This document shows, piece after piece, positions 13,302-34,402 of a DNA stretch of 64,000 nucleotides. The notes under the pieces are model-generated. The model had not been told where the DNA came from. It worked only from the letters and a program-made list of their open reading frames with translations, and made no database searches. The position numbers and the translations under genes are program-made. Origin of the DNA: Sesamum alatum (taxonomy: Eukaryota; Streptophyta; Magnoliopsida; Lamiales; Pedaliaceae). Positions within the stretch are counted from its first letter, which is position 1; each line of letters starts with the position of its first letter. Location of the stretch: assembly GCA_034509735.1 (NCBI GenBank), contig JACGWO010000002.1, positions 47,137,702 to 47,201,701 on the forward strand, in the 5' to 3' direction.

Positions 13302-14442
13302 TTTCTTATATATGTATTATTTTTACTTAAAATTACCAAATATTGTATAAGATCATTGTAAAAATAATAATAATAATTAATAGATACTAATAATAATAAT
13401 AATTAATACAGTATCTATTATTAATCTACATATATTCAAATTGTAAATATTGTTATTTGATGCTTATCGAATTCTAATAACACCATATGTGATGTGGATA
13501 AAAATAGTTGACCCAAAAAAGTCCAAATAGTCCAAAATAAAAAAATCGATCGACAAACCTAAAGAAATGCAAGGCATAAAGTACCCCCAAGGGCACCTAG
13601 TTTGTACATCCAGGCCCAAGAAAGGATCAAATCAGGCCCCCCGAAGATAATTAAGACCAGGCCTAATGAATGATCGAATTAGGACCCCTCGAAGGAAGTC
13701 AAGACCAGGCTTAACTAGACCCCCCATAAAGAAGGCCCAGGGAAGGAAGGCCCGCAGAAGGGAGGCTCACATAAGGGGGTCTGAACCAGCTACGAAGAAA
13801 GGATAAGGTTATCCAATCTTATCCTTATTCGAGCAAGGATCTTGCAATCACCTCCTTGGAAACTTAGGAAGACATCCAAGATTCCTGCCAACTACTCCTA
13901 CTTGTCAGGAGGCCTTGCCCCCCATGACTCTAGAAAGGTCGGGTAACTGATCCTCCAAGAGCCCAAGGTCAGAAAGAGTCATTCTCACTCAAGAAAACTC
14001 CTCTAGAAATATCAGTCCCCTTGACTGATATGGGAGGACGAGTTTACTACCCTCTTAAGCTCAATACGCTTTTCTACTCTCTAAGTTGTTGAACTACTCT
14101 CTACACTCACATTACTCATTTGATGTTCGCTTCACACGGTTTCTTTTTTACTTTCTCATTGTATTCAAACTTATTTCTTCCACAACTGCTTATTGATTTG
14201 GGCGTTGCAGTGCTAATGCTCTTTTTGTAGGTTCTCTTTCCCAAACCTGCATAAACAAAGTCCACTCCGTTCAAGTTCAAAAAATCAACTTGGTTGAACA
14301 CTTTTTGTGTATCTTAAGAATATCGAAGAACTAAACAACAAAACATGGCCTAATAGTCCAATATTTAAGTTAGTAAAGAATTTAGAAAAAAACTAAAATA
14401 GGAACACCACGTAAGCTCGTAAAAATAAATGATTTTGGTGAT

Positions 14443-14446
<4 letters not shown>

Positions 14447-14476
<30 letters not shown>
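14447..14476. repeat. (AT)n microsatellite
   Basis: About fifteen uninterrupted TA/AT dinucleotides. Confidence 0.95.
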
Positions 14477-14479
<3 letters not shown>

Positions 14480-14954
14480 ATGTGCAATAAGGTGATAAAA
14501 GAGAGAGGATTTTGGGTGTGAGAGTTAATTCGAAATACTAGTTGGAAATAAATCGAAAATTAGTTATCTTACCTAACCTATCCAGGCCCCTATTTATAGG
14601 ACTAGGACGAGAGAAACTAGAGATTGTTGAAAGTGGTTAAAATATCCCCAAATTCCTTGAATGTCTACTTTATAGGATATGATTAATCCAATTGTATGCC
14701 ACATTGTCATTGCTCCATGCCAGTAGAAACAAAATTCGTCATATTAGCAAGGAAGTTGCAGAAAATAGAGAAAGTGGTTACATGTCATTATCCAACAAGC
14801 TATAACTATCATGTTTATCCTAGTTGGCATACCTTTGTGGTGACATGTGATCCGAGGTGTAAAATGCGGCTAACATGTTGCTAATTTGGATGGACCATTA
14901 GTAAGCTAAATTTGGGCTTTCACTTATTGTTGACTCTAAGCAACACTGAAGGTA

Positions 14955-15063
14955 TTGTTGGATTGATTGGGCTTGTTGCTTTGCGTCCTATTGATGTTGG
15001 ATCGATTGGGCTTGTTGCTTTGTGACCTCTGCCGGTGCTGAACGGATTAGGCTTGTTGCTTCC
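14955..15063. repeat. Three imperfect tandem copies around GATTGGGCTTGTTGCTT
   Basis: The phrase TTGGATTGATTGGGCTTG followed by TTGCTTTG occurs three times with drift (third copy GAACGGATTAGGCTTGTTGC), spaced about 40-55 bases apart. No coding function is seen. Confidence 0.7.
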
Positions 15064-15157
15064 TTGATGTGGTTGGTTTGAGGTGGACTTCACCGTTGGC
15101 TTTAAAGGATACCCAAAGTACCAATATTATTTAGGAAGATGAAGATTTTTAAAATAA

Positions 15158-15444
15158 CTAGCCGTCATGGCATGTCGTTCCTACGTGCATATAATAAATA
15201 ATTTTTTTATACTTTAAAATATATTATAAATAAGAGTAAATATTTAAACTAACACATCACATTAAAAAAAAAGAAAGAAAAAATTAATTTAGCAATTAAT
15301 ATAAAGTTTGGTAAGTTGAATAAAATAGTTATCATACCAGTTGAGGGTTATTTTTGACATTACAAAAAAGTGATGCAACAGTGTCATTAACTGTCACTTG
15401 TGAGTAAAAAAAGAATTTTTTTTTTTTATATATAATAGTATAGA
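15158..15444 (-). mobile_element. Non-autonomous Helitron, 287 bp
   Basis: On the minus strand it starts at 15444 with TCTATACTATTATATATA after an A. It ends with a hairpin (GCACG...CATGC, 15171-15194 region), a short spacer, and CTAG at 15158-15161 followed by T. These are canonical plant Helitron ends: 5' TC, 3' hairpin plus CTAG, insertion between A and T. It is too short to code for anything. Confidence 0.85.
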
Positions 15445-15710
15445 TTATTTTGATTAATAAATTATATGGGACTAAAAACTCCCAAATGTTCTACTTTAAA
15501 AACAAATGACCATTCCTTATAACCAATCAGCTTTACCAATAAACTTCATTTACGCATTTTAAATGGTTTTATTTTATCAAGTTGGATCGATTATTTATTA
15601 TAATTTTACTTATTTAGAAAAATTGAAATTAAAATTCAAACGCATTAAGTGTGTTTAACCACCAATATATTGTAAGGATTTTAAAACCTCTTTTGTTATG
15701 TTTTATAATA

Positions 15711-15979
15711 CTAGTTGATGTGGCACGCGTCTATATGTGCATATAATAAATAATATTTTCATCTTTTAAATATATTATTATAAATAAGGAAAATATATAT
15801 AAATCAACATATTACATTTTAAAAAAACAAAAAAAAAAAAAGAAAGAAAGAAATAGAGAAAATAAACCAACTAAGGGATATTAGTAGCATAACAAAAAAA
15901 TGATGTCAAGATGTAAATAATCGCTATAATGAGTTAAAATAAGATTTTCTTTTTACATATATCGGTATAGAAGTATAGA
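15711..15979 (-). mobile_element. Non-autonomous Helitron, 269 bp
   Basis: Second copy of the 15158-15444 family in the same orientation. The 5' end TCTATACTTCTATACCG starts at 15979. The 3' end has the hairpin GCACATATAGACGCGTGC, then a spacer and CTAG (15711-15714) followed by T. The interior keeps the same AT-rich and A-run layout, including GATGT near the 5' half. Confidence 0.85.
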
Positions 15980-18046
15980 TAATGACAAAATTAATCCCCA
16001 TAATATCAAATTATTTTTTCCTTCCCTCTTCTCTCGCTTCTCACCTCTCCTTTTCCTTATTTAAGGTTTATTTATATACTTAGTTTTTATTTTTCATTCA
16101 TATTATTTTATTATAATATATATTTTCCACAAATCATAAACTCAATAAAATATTTTGAATGGTTCAAAAAAAATTAATTAAATTAATATCCATGTATATT
16201 TATATTTTAAAATTTTTAAATACATGTATCAAATGTATCAATAACACAAGTATTAACAAGAAAAAAAAAGTGACAGAGACAAGAAAATCAATTAAAAAAC
16301 AATTAATAAGGAAAGTCAAATTCTTCCCGTATAAAACAACAAGAGATTGAGACCGTCCGATTCCAATTATTATCTAATTACTAAATCACCCCTAAACATC
16401 AAATTCTATCCACAAAATGATGGATGGTCGGGGTAAAATTAATTTTACATACCCCGTCTTTATGATTAACTTAATATAAATATCCCTAATTTTATAGTAA
16501 AGAGGACTTTTGGATCTGAATTCAATCAAACCCGCCCTATTGACATTCCTGCATGGAATAGGTTACTTCATTGAGTGTGTGGAGGTCAATTGGGGCCATT
16601 GTACATGTAGCAAGAGCATAAGTTCTGTACCCATCACAATGTGAGATATATTGTGTATTTTCCTGCATATACCTGTGTGAGATACATTGATACACAAAAC
16701 ACTACAAATACTTCTCAGATTGGGGTTGTTATCATTCAAGGACAACATGTACAACAACAACCAAGAATCATGTACAATTTAGGGCTTCTTCACATGGATT
16801 ACTAAAGCTTATCAAACTCAGCGATGGTCGTTACAGAATTTCAAGACCATCGGCGTATACCCTGTCGTAGAGAAAAATGGAACAGCACAGATATGGATGG
16901 CTGTGTGATCATTAGTTCATAACCACTGAATCAATTAGCTTCAATCAAACTGCGTAATCATAATGTTAAATTTTCTCACAACTCTTCAATAAAACGTCTC
17001 CACATTATAACAGCCACGAAGCACAAACACATGGTCAAGAGCAGCCTCAAAATCGTGTTTTTCTAGCACAGATTGAAGATGAAGTGGAGCACCCGGCACC
17101 CTGGTTCAAAAATCAAACGTTTGAACAAAGATTGCGCTTTACTTGACCTGCATAGCTCAAGCACAGCAGCAATCAGCTCAACTATGAAACATATTTGTAA
17201 AACAATCTCTTCAGCAACCAGAAGCACAACATTTCACTAGTAGCTCTTTAATCAGAACAGTAAGGGCTCAAAGCAGATTCCCAAAGTTAAATCAAAAGTA
17301 AATCACATCTAACAAGTATGCAGCACTTGACGTACTTTCAATGATATAAGACCTTTCAAATAAACAAGCAATTCAGCATATAAATCCACCAGAACTCTGT
17401 GATATACCCACATAACTTCCCTAAATTGAGTCCAAAAACTTTCACATAAGTACACAAGAACGGAAGCCGCTCATGATTGGATAAGAAAACATCCAGCCAT
17501 TATCATCATTGCAGAAACACAGCCGAGCAGCTTAAGTATCAAACTAAAGCTGTTCCCACACTGAGTTTTAATGTTACAACTCTATAATTGAGAACCCGTG
17601 TTCAATGGAGCCGACATTGCACTACAATACCGATAAACAAACTCATTCACGTATCTCACATAATCCCGAATTGAAACTTTGATTATAAACTTCAATAACA
17701 TTGTGAGAACGGTATGTATCAAGATTTTCGGCAATTAAAACAAAGGAAATAATGGTGCATCCATTAACTTGTGTAAACTCAGATATCAGCAAGTTCCATT
17801 GACATATGAAGCTCAGTTCATCACAAGAAAGTACCAAATTACAACAAGATTTTATTAACGAACTGAACACTTGCCAAAAGGCGATACCGTTTTCATCAGC
17901 AAGATCAAGACTCCCACCAAAATATACCATTATCATTCATGATCATGTAGCACTTCCATTATCTCAACCCCAAAAATTTACCACCAAAAGCACCAGAAAT
18001 CTCAGCAAGAATCCTCCGACAACATCGATCAAACATCGCAATCGAA
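15980..18046. other. Intergenic; no gene seen
   Basis: Bases 15980-16500 are AT-rich. Bases 16550-18046 have a more balanced composition and probably include the 3' UTR or flank of the GNAT gene ending at 18047. Frames here are short and match nothing I recognise. Confidence 0.5.
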
Positions 18047-18892
<846 letters not shown>

Positions 18893-18988
18893 CTATGGTA
18901 TTAAAAGCTGTAAAAAAAAATGTTCAAAAAATTATTAAAAAAAACTCCGTCCACATACGTTAAAATTAACGACGGATCATTTTTTCTA

Positions 18989-20435
18989 GGATAAATTGCA
19001 TACTACTCCTTTATGTTTTCAAGGCTAAAAACTCATTTATATTATAAAAATAAGTAAAAAGAACCCTGTGTCTTGGAAAACCTTGCACACTTGTTCCTCA
19101 CCATTAACTGAAGTTAACGGCGTTAAATTTTTCATTAAAAAATCGTTATGTCATTATATATTTATATTATCTCTTTTTTTAATGACCGTTGGATCGTTTT
19201 TAATTGCATCAAAATCATACGATCTGATTAATTCATCTCAACCGTTCGATCTTAAATTCATAAAAATTCAATGGCCTAGATTTAATCTTTTTCTTTATAA
19301 TTTATTTTTAAAATTATAAATTATAAAATAAATTAATTTTAAAAAATAAAATATTTATGTTAACCCCCACCCCTTGTAGCCAGCTCCCCTTCCCCCCACC
19401 CCACCCCCAGCCCGCCACCAACCTCCCTTCCCCCCACCCCAACCCCTGTCGGCCGCCACCAACCCCAACCCCCCATCCCCGACGCCCGCCAACCCCAATC
19501 GCCCACCCTCGGAGCCTGCGCTGAGGGGGCGACGGCGACGTCGCCAACGTCACCCCCCCCCCCCCCCAACCTAGGCGACCGCGATGGTGGTCGCGACGCC
19601 CAAGCTGATCTGGGCGACCATTGGCTGTGGCCCAGCGTTTATCCGGGAGACCGTGACGGCGGTCGCCCATGGTCGCCGTCGCCTAACTTTTATTTTTTTT
19701 AAATTAAAAATTTTGATTTTTTTTAAAATTATAGAAATTTGCTTTTATTTATATAAACAATGAAATTTAAATATTATTTAATAATATAATCTATTTACAT
19801 ATACTTAATAAATTAGTTAATAATATATAATTAATAATTTATTAACATTTATATTCATAAAAATATTATTTTAATTTAAATATTTTTTATATTTAAATAT
19901 TCTGGTATTTAATTTAATATAATATAATTTATTAAAATAATATTTAAAGTAAATAATAATTTAATCTAGTTATTAATATATAATTACATAATTATTTTTT
20001 AATTATATTTATATAAATATCTAAAAAAGTAAATTTTTAGTATATTATTTTTTGTGATTTTTTAATTAATATTTATTTTAATTATTTTTCTTTTGATATT
20101 TAATTAATATATTTCATAAATAAATATAATTTATTAACATATATTTAGATTATAGTAATTTAAATTAATTAATAATATTAATATTAAAATATATATAAAT
20201 GACCAAAGGAAGAGGGCAAAATGGGCATTTGTCCTATAAAATAACCCTAGAAAGGACAAAAAACGAAGCCCACTCGCACAACGGGAGCGTGTAATGCACT
20301 CTCCGTCAATTTCTAACCAAAAGGGGCTTTTTTGCAAGATTTTACAAAATACGGGGGATTTTTAGCATATTTCCAAAACACAGGGGGGTTTTAGCAACAT
20401 TAGGATAACACCGGGGGGAAAAATGCAATTTGTCC
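18989..20435. mobile_element. Mutator-like element with GC-rich internal segment
   Basis: Ends are GGATAAATTGCATACTACTC on the left and, inverted, GGACAAATTGCATTTTTCCC on the right. Both arms continue with diverged matching phrases (CTGTGT-TTGGAAA). The flanks TTTTTTCTA (18980-18988) and TTTTTTTTA (20436-20444) agree in 8 of 9 bases, the 9-bp duplication expected of Mutator-like elements, though T-richness weakens this. Bases ~19360-19690 are strikingly GC-rich between AT-rich arms and contain repeated GGCGACC/GGTCGCC motifs. This could be captured host or foreign sequence (Pack-MULE style). No transposase is seen, and frames in the core are Gly/Pro low-complexity, not a credible protein. Confidence 0.65.
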
Positions 20436-20444
20436 TTTTTTTTA

Positions 20445-21700
20445 CTTACGTACACATGATTTTAGCATGGATTTTTCATTGTTAACTTTAATGTCTGCTA
20501 ATGTTTGATTTTTTTTTTCGATGTTTTGGTCCCTTCTTATACGAAATTAAAATTATGATTGGCAAAAGTCCAAAAAAAAGAATGGCCAATACGATAAATA
20601 CTCTCTTATTGATTGAAATTCATTAATACACCTGATATTTGATGAAATTACATAATGTTTGGACGGAGCCTAAAACTGTCCACTTTCACTTGCTGATTTT
20701 TATAAATATAGTTTGAAAAATTGTAAAAAAGAAAAACTGACGATGAGAAATTTACTTCTTGCCCCTTTATATTATGGCATGTAAGAAAAAAGCAAGAAAT
20801 TTTTAAAAAAAATGAGTAAAATTAAAATTCATATTCCACAAGGGTATTTTAATCGATTCACCACAAAAAATAGATGAAAATTTAATGAAAACTAACCGAA
20901 TGTGATGGTTGTTGGACGAATATTAAAATCACAAATGTATTAATAATTTTCCAAACAATAAGAGCGTATTTGTAACGTACCAAATCTCACGAATGCTCAT
21001 CGTAACTTAGACCGGTAGATCAAAAAATGCCATGTTGTTTCCATATTCTTACAAAAGCTATAAAATAGAATTTATATACTACAAATTTTCACAAATAAAC
21101 TTTGTTATTTTTTTACAAGAAAATTGAAAATTTTCAACTTAAAACTCTACAAGTCATGTACTGAGTGCTTAACAATTACTCATAAAGAAACACTTACATT
21201 AATTGAGAAACTTCAACACACAAATTTCAGATAGAAAATAATCACCTGAACATTACAATTTTTGCAGAAAACAGAACCAAACATATTTAGATTCATCATT
21301 AGGCTAATTTACAAACAAGCTTGCAAGTATAGAAGAAGTAAGAAAATCAAGTAAGCCAAACACATGAGAATCTTTCCACATGATAGAACTTCTGAGAAAC
21401 ATTTGTTCTCCACAGTAACAGATTCAAAAAATAATCTGATTATCAGTAACACCGAATGCTCGTCTTACGAGCAGTCTAAACGATACAGCCGGCTTCTCAA
21501 GATCGACTTCTGGCATTACACGAAGAAAACTAGGTTCGACAACAAATATAAACTGCCTACTTACAACAGGATCAGTTCATTTTTACCTAACCTAAGCTAT
21601 CACCGGAGAATTCTAGATTACACGATTCTTGAGTTTCTTCGCTCAAGATTTCCAGGTTACCAAAATAATGCACAGATAAACTCAGTGGGATAGCACGTTT
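20445..21700. other. Intergenic, includes ELF6-like 3' flank
   Basis: AT-rich without recognisable genes. The last few hundred bases before 21701 are less AT-rich and probably form the 3' UTR of the minus-strand ELF6-like gene. Confidence 0.45.
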
Positions 21701-29309
<7,609 letters not shown>

Positions 29310-29810
29310 TATACCACCCAAAAATTCATAAGGAAACCATTACCACACAAGAACGGACCCAACCTTCAAATCTTAACAACACATACATCAAGAATACGCT
29401 AATGCACTATCATACACACCAAAAGAACACCCAAAAAAACAATTTCGAGTGAAAAAAGTTGATGCGTTTTTCTCCAGTGAAATAAAACCACACGGATTCC
29501 TGAATAATTCTTTTAACCGAAGATAAAGAAAATTAACCAGAATTCCGAAGCACAATAAAATGAGAAATAAAAAAATAAATAAAGGGCAGAAAAACCTCTC
29601 AGCTTCAATTATTTCGAGAAGGGCTGGAATCGAAAAGAGCGAGTATGGATTTTGGAGTGGGGGTAGAGGGTCGGATGGAGAGGGGGGGGGGGACTAGGTT
29701 TTTGATTTGGGCGAAAATCAATGGTGCGCAAGATAGACAATATGAAGGTGGAATCCTCAACCTGCGCCGCGGCTCATGTAGCGCAGGGTTGGATTTCACT
29801 GTTGCTGGGC
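29310..29810 (-). other. ELF6-like 5' leader with a possible 64-codon upstream ORF
   Basis: Bases 29605-29799 hold a minus-strand ORF with a true ATG (starts MKSNPALHEPRRRLR, basic and Pro-rich) about 300 bp upstream of the ELF6 start. If transcription begins above 29800 it would be a uORF. A run of eleven or so G bases near 29681-29692 lies inside it, so its frame is not secure. Confidence 0.3.
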
Positions 29811-29988
29811 CGTTGGATTTATTTGTTTTTCCGTTGGGCCCTGTGGGAATATCTTATGGATTTTTTATGTGCGAGATGCTCCTAGAGCGCACTTTAGCGC
29901 CAAGAGTGTACGCGGCAAATCATTTAATTCTTTCTTTCTTTTTTTTGTTAAGTTGCTCAATTTGTCCCAAATTCCACAATATTTTTTT

Positions 29989-30399
29989 GGTAAATTACAG
30001 CTACCTCTCATGAGGTTTGACATAATTATAAATATCCCAATTATTTAAAAAATTATAAATACTCCCTTGAGGTATGTAGCCGTCTAATAAATAACTCATT
30101 TCTATCCATTTTTATGGGTGAACTGATCAAAATGCCCTTATGCAAATTGAATTATTCTTTTTTTTTTGGGATTATAATGCGCATGGAAAGGTTTCTTAAG
30201 TATTTTACACAGAGGACCAATAATGCAATTTGCCTTGGTTGACTTTTCTATAATTTTAACTAGAATTCAAGGGTAAAATAGTCAATTTCAGGTCTTTTGT
30301 TAAAAATTACAAACCTAATGGGGGTTTATAATTTTCTAAACAACGAGGGAGTATTTGTAATTATGCCAAACTTCATGGGACGTGGTTGTAATTTACCCT
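29989..30399. mobile_element. Mutator-type MITE with long terminal inverted repeats
   Basis: The left end GGTAAATTACAGCTACCTCT and the right end (inverted) GGGTAAATTACAACCACGTC remain similar for at least 50 bases inward, both including TTTG(A/G)CATAATTA(T/C)AAATA. About 411 bp, non-coding. The flanks are T-rich, so the target duplication is ambiguous. Confidence 0.75.
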
Positions 30400-30450
30400 T
30401 TTTTATTTTTTTGAGGTCTCAAAGTAAAATTTTATTTGCGAAATTATGAA

Positions 30451-30712
30451 TTTTTTTTTTTTTTGAGTTGGAAGTGATGATTTTTTATTAATTGAAATAA
30501 AGCGATTACAATCAGTCCTGTCAGTATCAATATTGGACAGAGACAAATACAACAATCATATCGACAATATAATATAAACTAACATCTTACTATTACAGCA
30601 ACAAATAACCTACTATACAGTAGAAATAATATCATCCCACGCAGGGGAGTCGAACCCATGACCTCTAGAATCATGGGGCCTCAGTTTCGCCACCGACCTA
30701 GGCCTCATTGGC
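30451..30712 (-). mobile_element. tRNA-derived SINE
   Basis: Read on the minus strand, it has an A-box-like TGGCGAAACTGAG and a good pol III B box GGTTCGACTCC about 40 bases on. The body ends in an A tail (the T run at 30451-30464 on the plus strand). It is flanked by exact 9-bp duplications AATTATGAA at 30442-30450 and 30713-30721. All SINE hallmarks are present. Confidence 0.9.
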
Positions 30713-32929
30713 AATTATGAAACTATTCATGCCTTTGTGAGAGTTTGAATGTGATTAATTAATATCTTCACTACGGCTTATATATTAAGAAAAAATAAAT
30801 ATTATTTATCAAACAAAATTATTCATATGTATCACGGTAAAAATAAAATTGATGTAAAAACTTAAATTTTGACTATGCGTACTCAACATTTTTATGTTTT
30901 TACTTATGCCCAAAATATTTGCCAAAATTTTTAACGGCAATTGGCATTGCCTCGTTTATAGAATCAACAACTAATAGTCGTGATTAATTTGTATTCATCA
31001 CAATTTTTTATTTTTAGATAATAGTAATTAGCCATTTAAAAGTATCATATTTCTTCTAGTAAAGTCTTATGAGTTCTTCTATCGTTACCCTGAACAAAAT
31101 AAAAATAATTCTTTTTGGTGCATGATTAACATCATCAATTTTGACTACTTAGATTAAAAAGTATGAAAATTATTGATTTTCATTATATTATAACAATGAA
31201 AATATGTTAATGTCGATTTATATTCTAGGTGGAATTGTCAGGATAATTACATTTTTTATTCCTATAACTAGCCACTTATTCGATTTCAGCCCCTTAAAAA
31301 TTGATTCTCGATTTTGAATTCTATTTTGTTTGAATTTTTGATAAAAAAAAAATATCACTCCCTTAACTTACATGTTAGTTTTGACGGAAAACTGCACATG
31401 AGAGGCACGCAAGGCGCTTTTTTGCGAGGAAAACAAACTACATTTGGTGTTTTTTGGTGGGTGGTTAGGTTATATATGTCAAATGTCCAATTTGCCCCAT
31501 TTTCGACCGATTTCGGCTCATTGTAATTTATTTTTTTAATAAAAGAGTTTATTATTGAATTTTTGATTTTTGAATGTATAGTTGAGGTTTTAGAGACAAA
31601 ATATTCAAATATGATAACATGTTGAAAGTAATTAGTTGGGCTAGTTTTTGGTGCATCCATTATAAATAGAATGGTTAATTCAATAAATTAAACTATAGCG
31701 CCTATCGGCTTATTGTTGAAAATAATAATTTATTTTACAACTTCTGTTTTTAAATTAATTTTTTTTTAGTCAAAGTTATAAGCAACTCTCGAACAACTTC
31801 TACAACTTATTAGTAAAATTGTAAATATTATGATGTTTTCCTAACACTCCACCTTCACCTTTTTTTTTCACGTTTAATTTTTGTTTTCAAATACTTACAA
31901 CTTTTACTACTGCTTTACTTACAAATTTTTTACAACTTATTAACATCAGAAAAAAAAATGGAAGTTATTGCAAACACCCTTAAATATGTAAATATTTCAA
32001 TGTTTTTTGGTAGTTCATCCTTATTTTAATAGCATATTTTATTAATCATTAAATTAATTTGTCCCAAACAAGCCATCAATGGCTATTTTATTTAGTCCAT
32101 ATGATTAATCAAGACAAATAATTTGCAAAAATAAATCCACTTGTAATTAATAATTAATCATTATGATTAATCAAGACAAATAAATTGCACTAATCCTCTT
32201 GTAATCAATACTTAATTGAGAATAAGTCGTACCTACTACCATACAAGACCACCAATTAATTAGTCTTTTTTCCTAAGAAAACAGACAAATAAGTAGATCC
32301 AATGGCTCTACCTAATACTTCAAACAATAAATTAAATATAAGCAATAACTCTAATAAACTAAACATACAATTTATTGTAAGAAATTATTACTATTATAGC
32401 ACACAAACATCCGTATAAGTTAAATTTGAACCCAATTGGTCGGACATACTTGTGTTTAGCGTTACCATCAGAATAAAAAATAAAGGGTAAATTATGTTGA
32501 CATTCCCTAAGATTCGGTCTAATTACACTGACACCACATGTGTTGAAGCATATTTGTAGTATGTCTAATTTTTTTTATAATTTTAAGTACTTAATCTTCA
32601 CAAAATTAAGCGATTTCGACTACTACGTTGAAATGTTTTGTACCTGTAAATTTCATCATAAATTAACCCCAAATCACTAATGTCAAACGTAATTTAACAC
32701 TAGAAATTGCGCGGTCACGAAATAATTTAGGGACTAATGTTGTACAAAACTAAATCTTCGACTGTTATCGACATTGCCATTGAATTTTCTATAGAGAGCA
32801 AAAGAAATCGAATTCAAAATTTTCAAATATGTGTGGAATACGAGAATAGAAGTTATAGAAACTATGTAATTCTATTAATGTGGTCTTTTTGAATGAAAAT
32901 TAATGTTTGTTTTTAGAATAATACAAACA

Positions 32930-33030
32930 TTCTATCAACTAAACAACACCCTACATTCGTAAAACTCGAACCCACGACCTCTTGCTATTTGAATAGTCAA
33001 TGCCATAATTGGCGATGTTTCTTCACCAGA
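32930..33030 (-). mobile_element. SINE-like fragment (pol III B box)
   Basis: On the minus strand GGTCGTGGGTTCGAGTTTTA resembles a B box preceded by GTC-type sequence as in the two clearer SINEs here. Ends and target duplication are not visible. Confidence 0.35.
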
Positions 33031-33054
33031 TCAAGTACATCGGTAATAAGATAG

Positions 33055-33245
33055 GGGTAAATTATATTGATACTCCCTGTTGTTAGGCTCTAATTATACA
33101 AACACATCATGCACTTTACAAAATCACAAGCACACCCATTAAAATTGTAATTATAATTTACATCGACGGTTTTTTAGAGTAAAAAACTTGTGGGGTATTT
33201 GTAAAATCAGATCTAACCTCATAGGCTGTAAGATGTGATTTATCC
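33055..33245. mobile_element. MITE of the GGGTAAATTA family
   Basis: The left end GGGTAAATTATATTGATACT and the right end read inverted as TAGGATAAATCACATCTTAC, with a match to the MITE remnant at 54473. About 190 bp. The right repeat is imperfect. Confidence 0.5.
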
Positions 33246-33654
33246 TAATAGTTTCAAAAGTAAATTGTACAATCACCCAATTATATTATTTTTCTACTTT
33301 TTTTATTTAATTGATAAATCTCTAATTCATATCAACATTTTATCTTCAAATCATCAATTTAGTTAGTTCATTAACCTTAAAAAAACCTACTTCTAACTTG
33401 ATCACAACATAAGCATAAGCTATTGCAAACACCCCCTTTATATCTCTTTTGTTATCATAACGTGTTACAATTCTCCTTTTTTTCTTTTTTGCCTTAAATT
33501 ACACACCATATAAAATACAGAAAAAGGCTACAAAAGAAACGAATTTGGCACAAAAGTCACTTATTACATATAGTTTTATTTATTAATCTCGTCAAAACAA
33601 ACCTGCAAGTACTATATATCTGTAACACATTTATATAAGATCTTGAATCTTTCT

Positions 33655-34140
33655 TTAATCCCAACCCTGTTTCTTTTCCAATTCACTAGGAGGGTAATAT
33701 TTGGAGAAATAAATTCCATCACCTTTTGCCACCCAAACCAATTGATGAGACGGGATCCAAGACCACCTTGCGTTAAAAACATCAAAAGCTTTGTCCTTCT
33801 GACCCCACCAAAAGTGGCAAAAGTACAGAGTAGAAAAGGGTTTCATGCAAAAACTAAAGTGAAAATCTTGGTTTAACGTCAACGTATGATACCCGAGATC
33901 ATCGTCCTTGGACGCACAATGCAGGACCAGTGGTTCAGTATTCGGAGGGAGATTATTAATAACGTGAACATCAAACTTGTATATTTTCCCTAGAAAGCAT
34001 GCGAATGCAGGGAAGTGGTTAGCACATAAGATGAAGAATAGCAAAAGGCATTTGACAGTAATACAAATGCATATTTGATGTGTTTGATTCTTAGTTTTGG
34101 TTTCTAAGAAACATTTCGAGGAGTTAAAAATCTTTGGCAC
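33655..34140 (-). pseudogene. S-protein homolog (SPH) with lost start codon
   Basis: The frame encodes a complete plant self-incompatibility S1-family domain: FDVHVINNLPPN, LHCASKDDDLG, QDFHFSFC, YFCHFWWG and GDGIYFSKYYP, after a hydrophobic leader. The family is small secreted proteins; poppy PrsS is the pistil self-incompatibility ligand and most others have no known role. No in-frame ATG precedes the domain. The open frame begins at a GTG (34138-34140), with a stop further upstream. Aligned with the paralogues, the expected ATG-ACT of the leader is ATT-ACT here (about 34054-34059). It also lacks the two cysteines seen in relatives before the final WAAKSDG-like block. A start-loss pseudogene is the simplest reading; non-AUG initiation is possible. 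Confidence 0.7.
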
Positions 34141-34402
34141 TTGGCTGATATAAATAATGGTGGGTTTGAAATATTGTATATGAGTTCAATGTAAATTTAG
34201 AAAATATCAAATATATGTAATTGCAAATTAATTTGTGAAATATGATAATATATGAATTTGCTAAATCATTTGGATGACTAGCATAAATTATGGGATTTCA
34301 AATTTGTGAAATATTATTTACATGGATTGTGCTCATCCAGTATTTTGTCAAATTGTTGTAGATCTTTTGAGATAAACTCAGAAGGTAGAATTAATCTAAA
34401 AG

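Larger units (their letters stand above)
13302..15157. other. Intergenic with probable retroelement remnant
   Basis: Bases ~13590-14330 are compositionally different from the AT-rich surroundings: purine-rich blocks (AAGGCCCAGGGAAGGAAGG), then a TATA-poor leader-like stretch with CTACTCTCTAAG. This resembles the LTR of a plant retrotransposon, but I cannot define both ends or a primer-binding site. A dinucleotide AT run lies at about 14447-14476, and three imperfect repeats lie at 14955-15063. No gene is supported. Confidence 0.35.
30722..33654. other. Intergenic; mobile-element debris, no gene seen
   Basis: AT-rich with several half-elements: GGATAATTACA-type ends near 31243, a GGGTAAATTA end near 32486, a SINE-like piece near 32930-33030, and a MITE at 33055-33245. 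No frame here resembles a protein. Confidence 0.5.

Noticed and set aside
16159..16350. 63-codon Lys/Ile-rich ORF
   Set aside because: Composition is that of AT-rich DNA; no start context or homology recognised.
19314..19670. 118-codon Gly-rich ORF in the Mutator-like core
   Set aside because: Low-complexity translation of G/C-rich repeats, spanning a C homopolymer and running into AT-rich arm; no domain.
31240..31660. Possible transposon with GGATAATTACA end
   Set aside because: Only one end could be seen; no inverted partner or duplication within reach.
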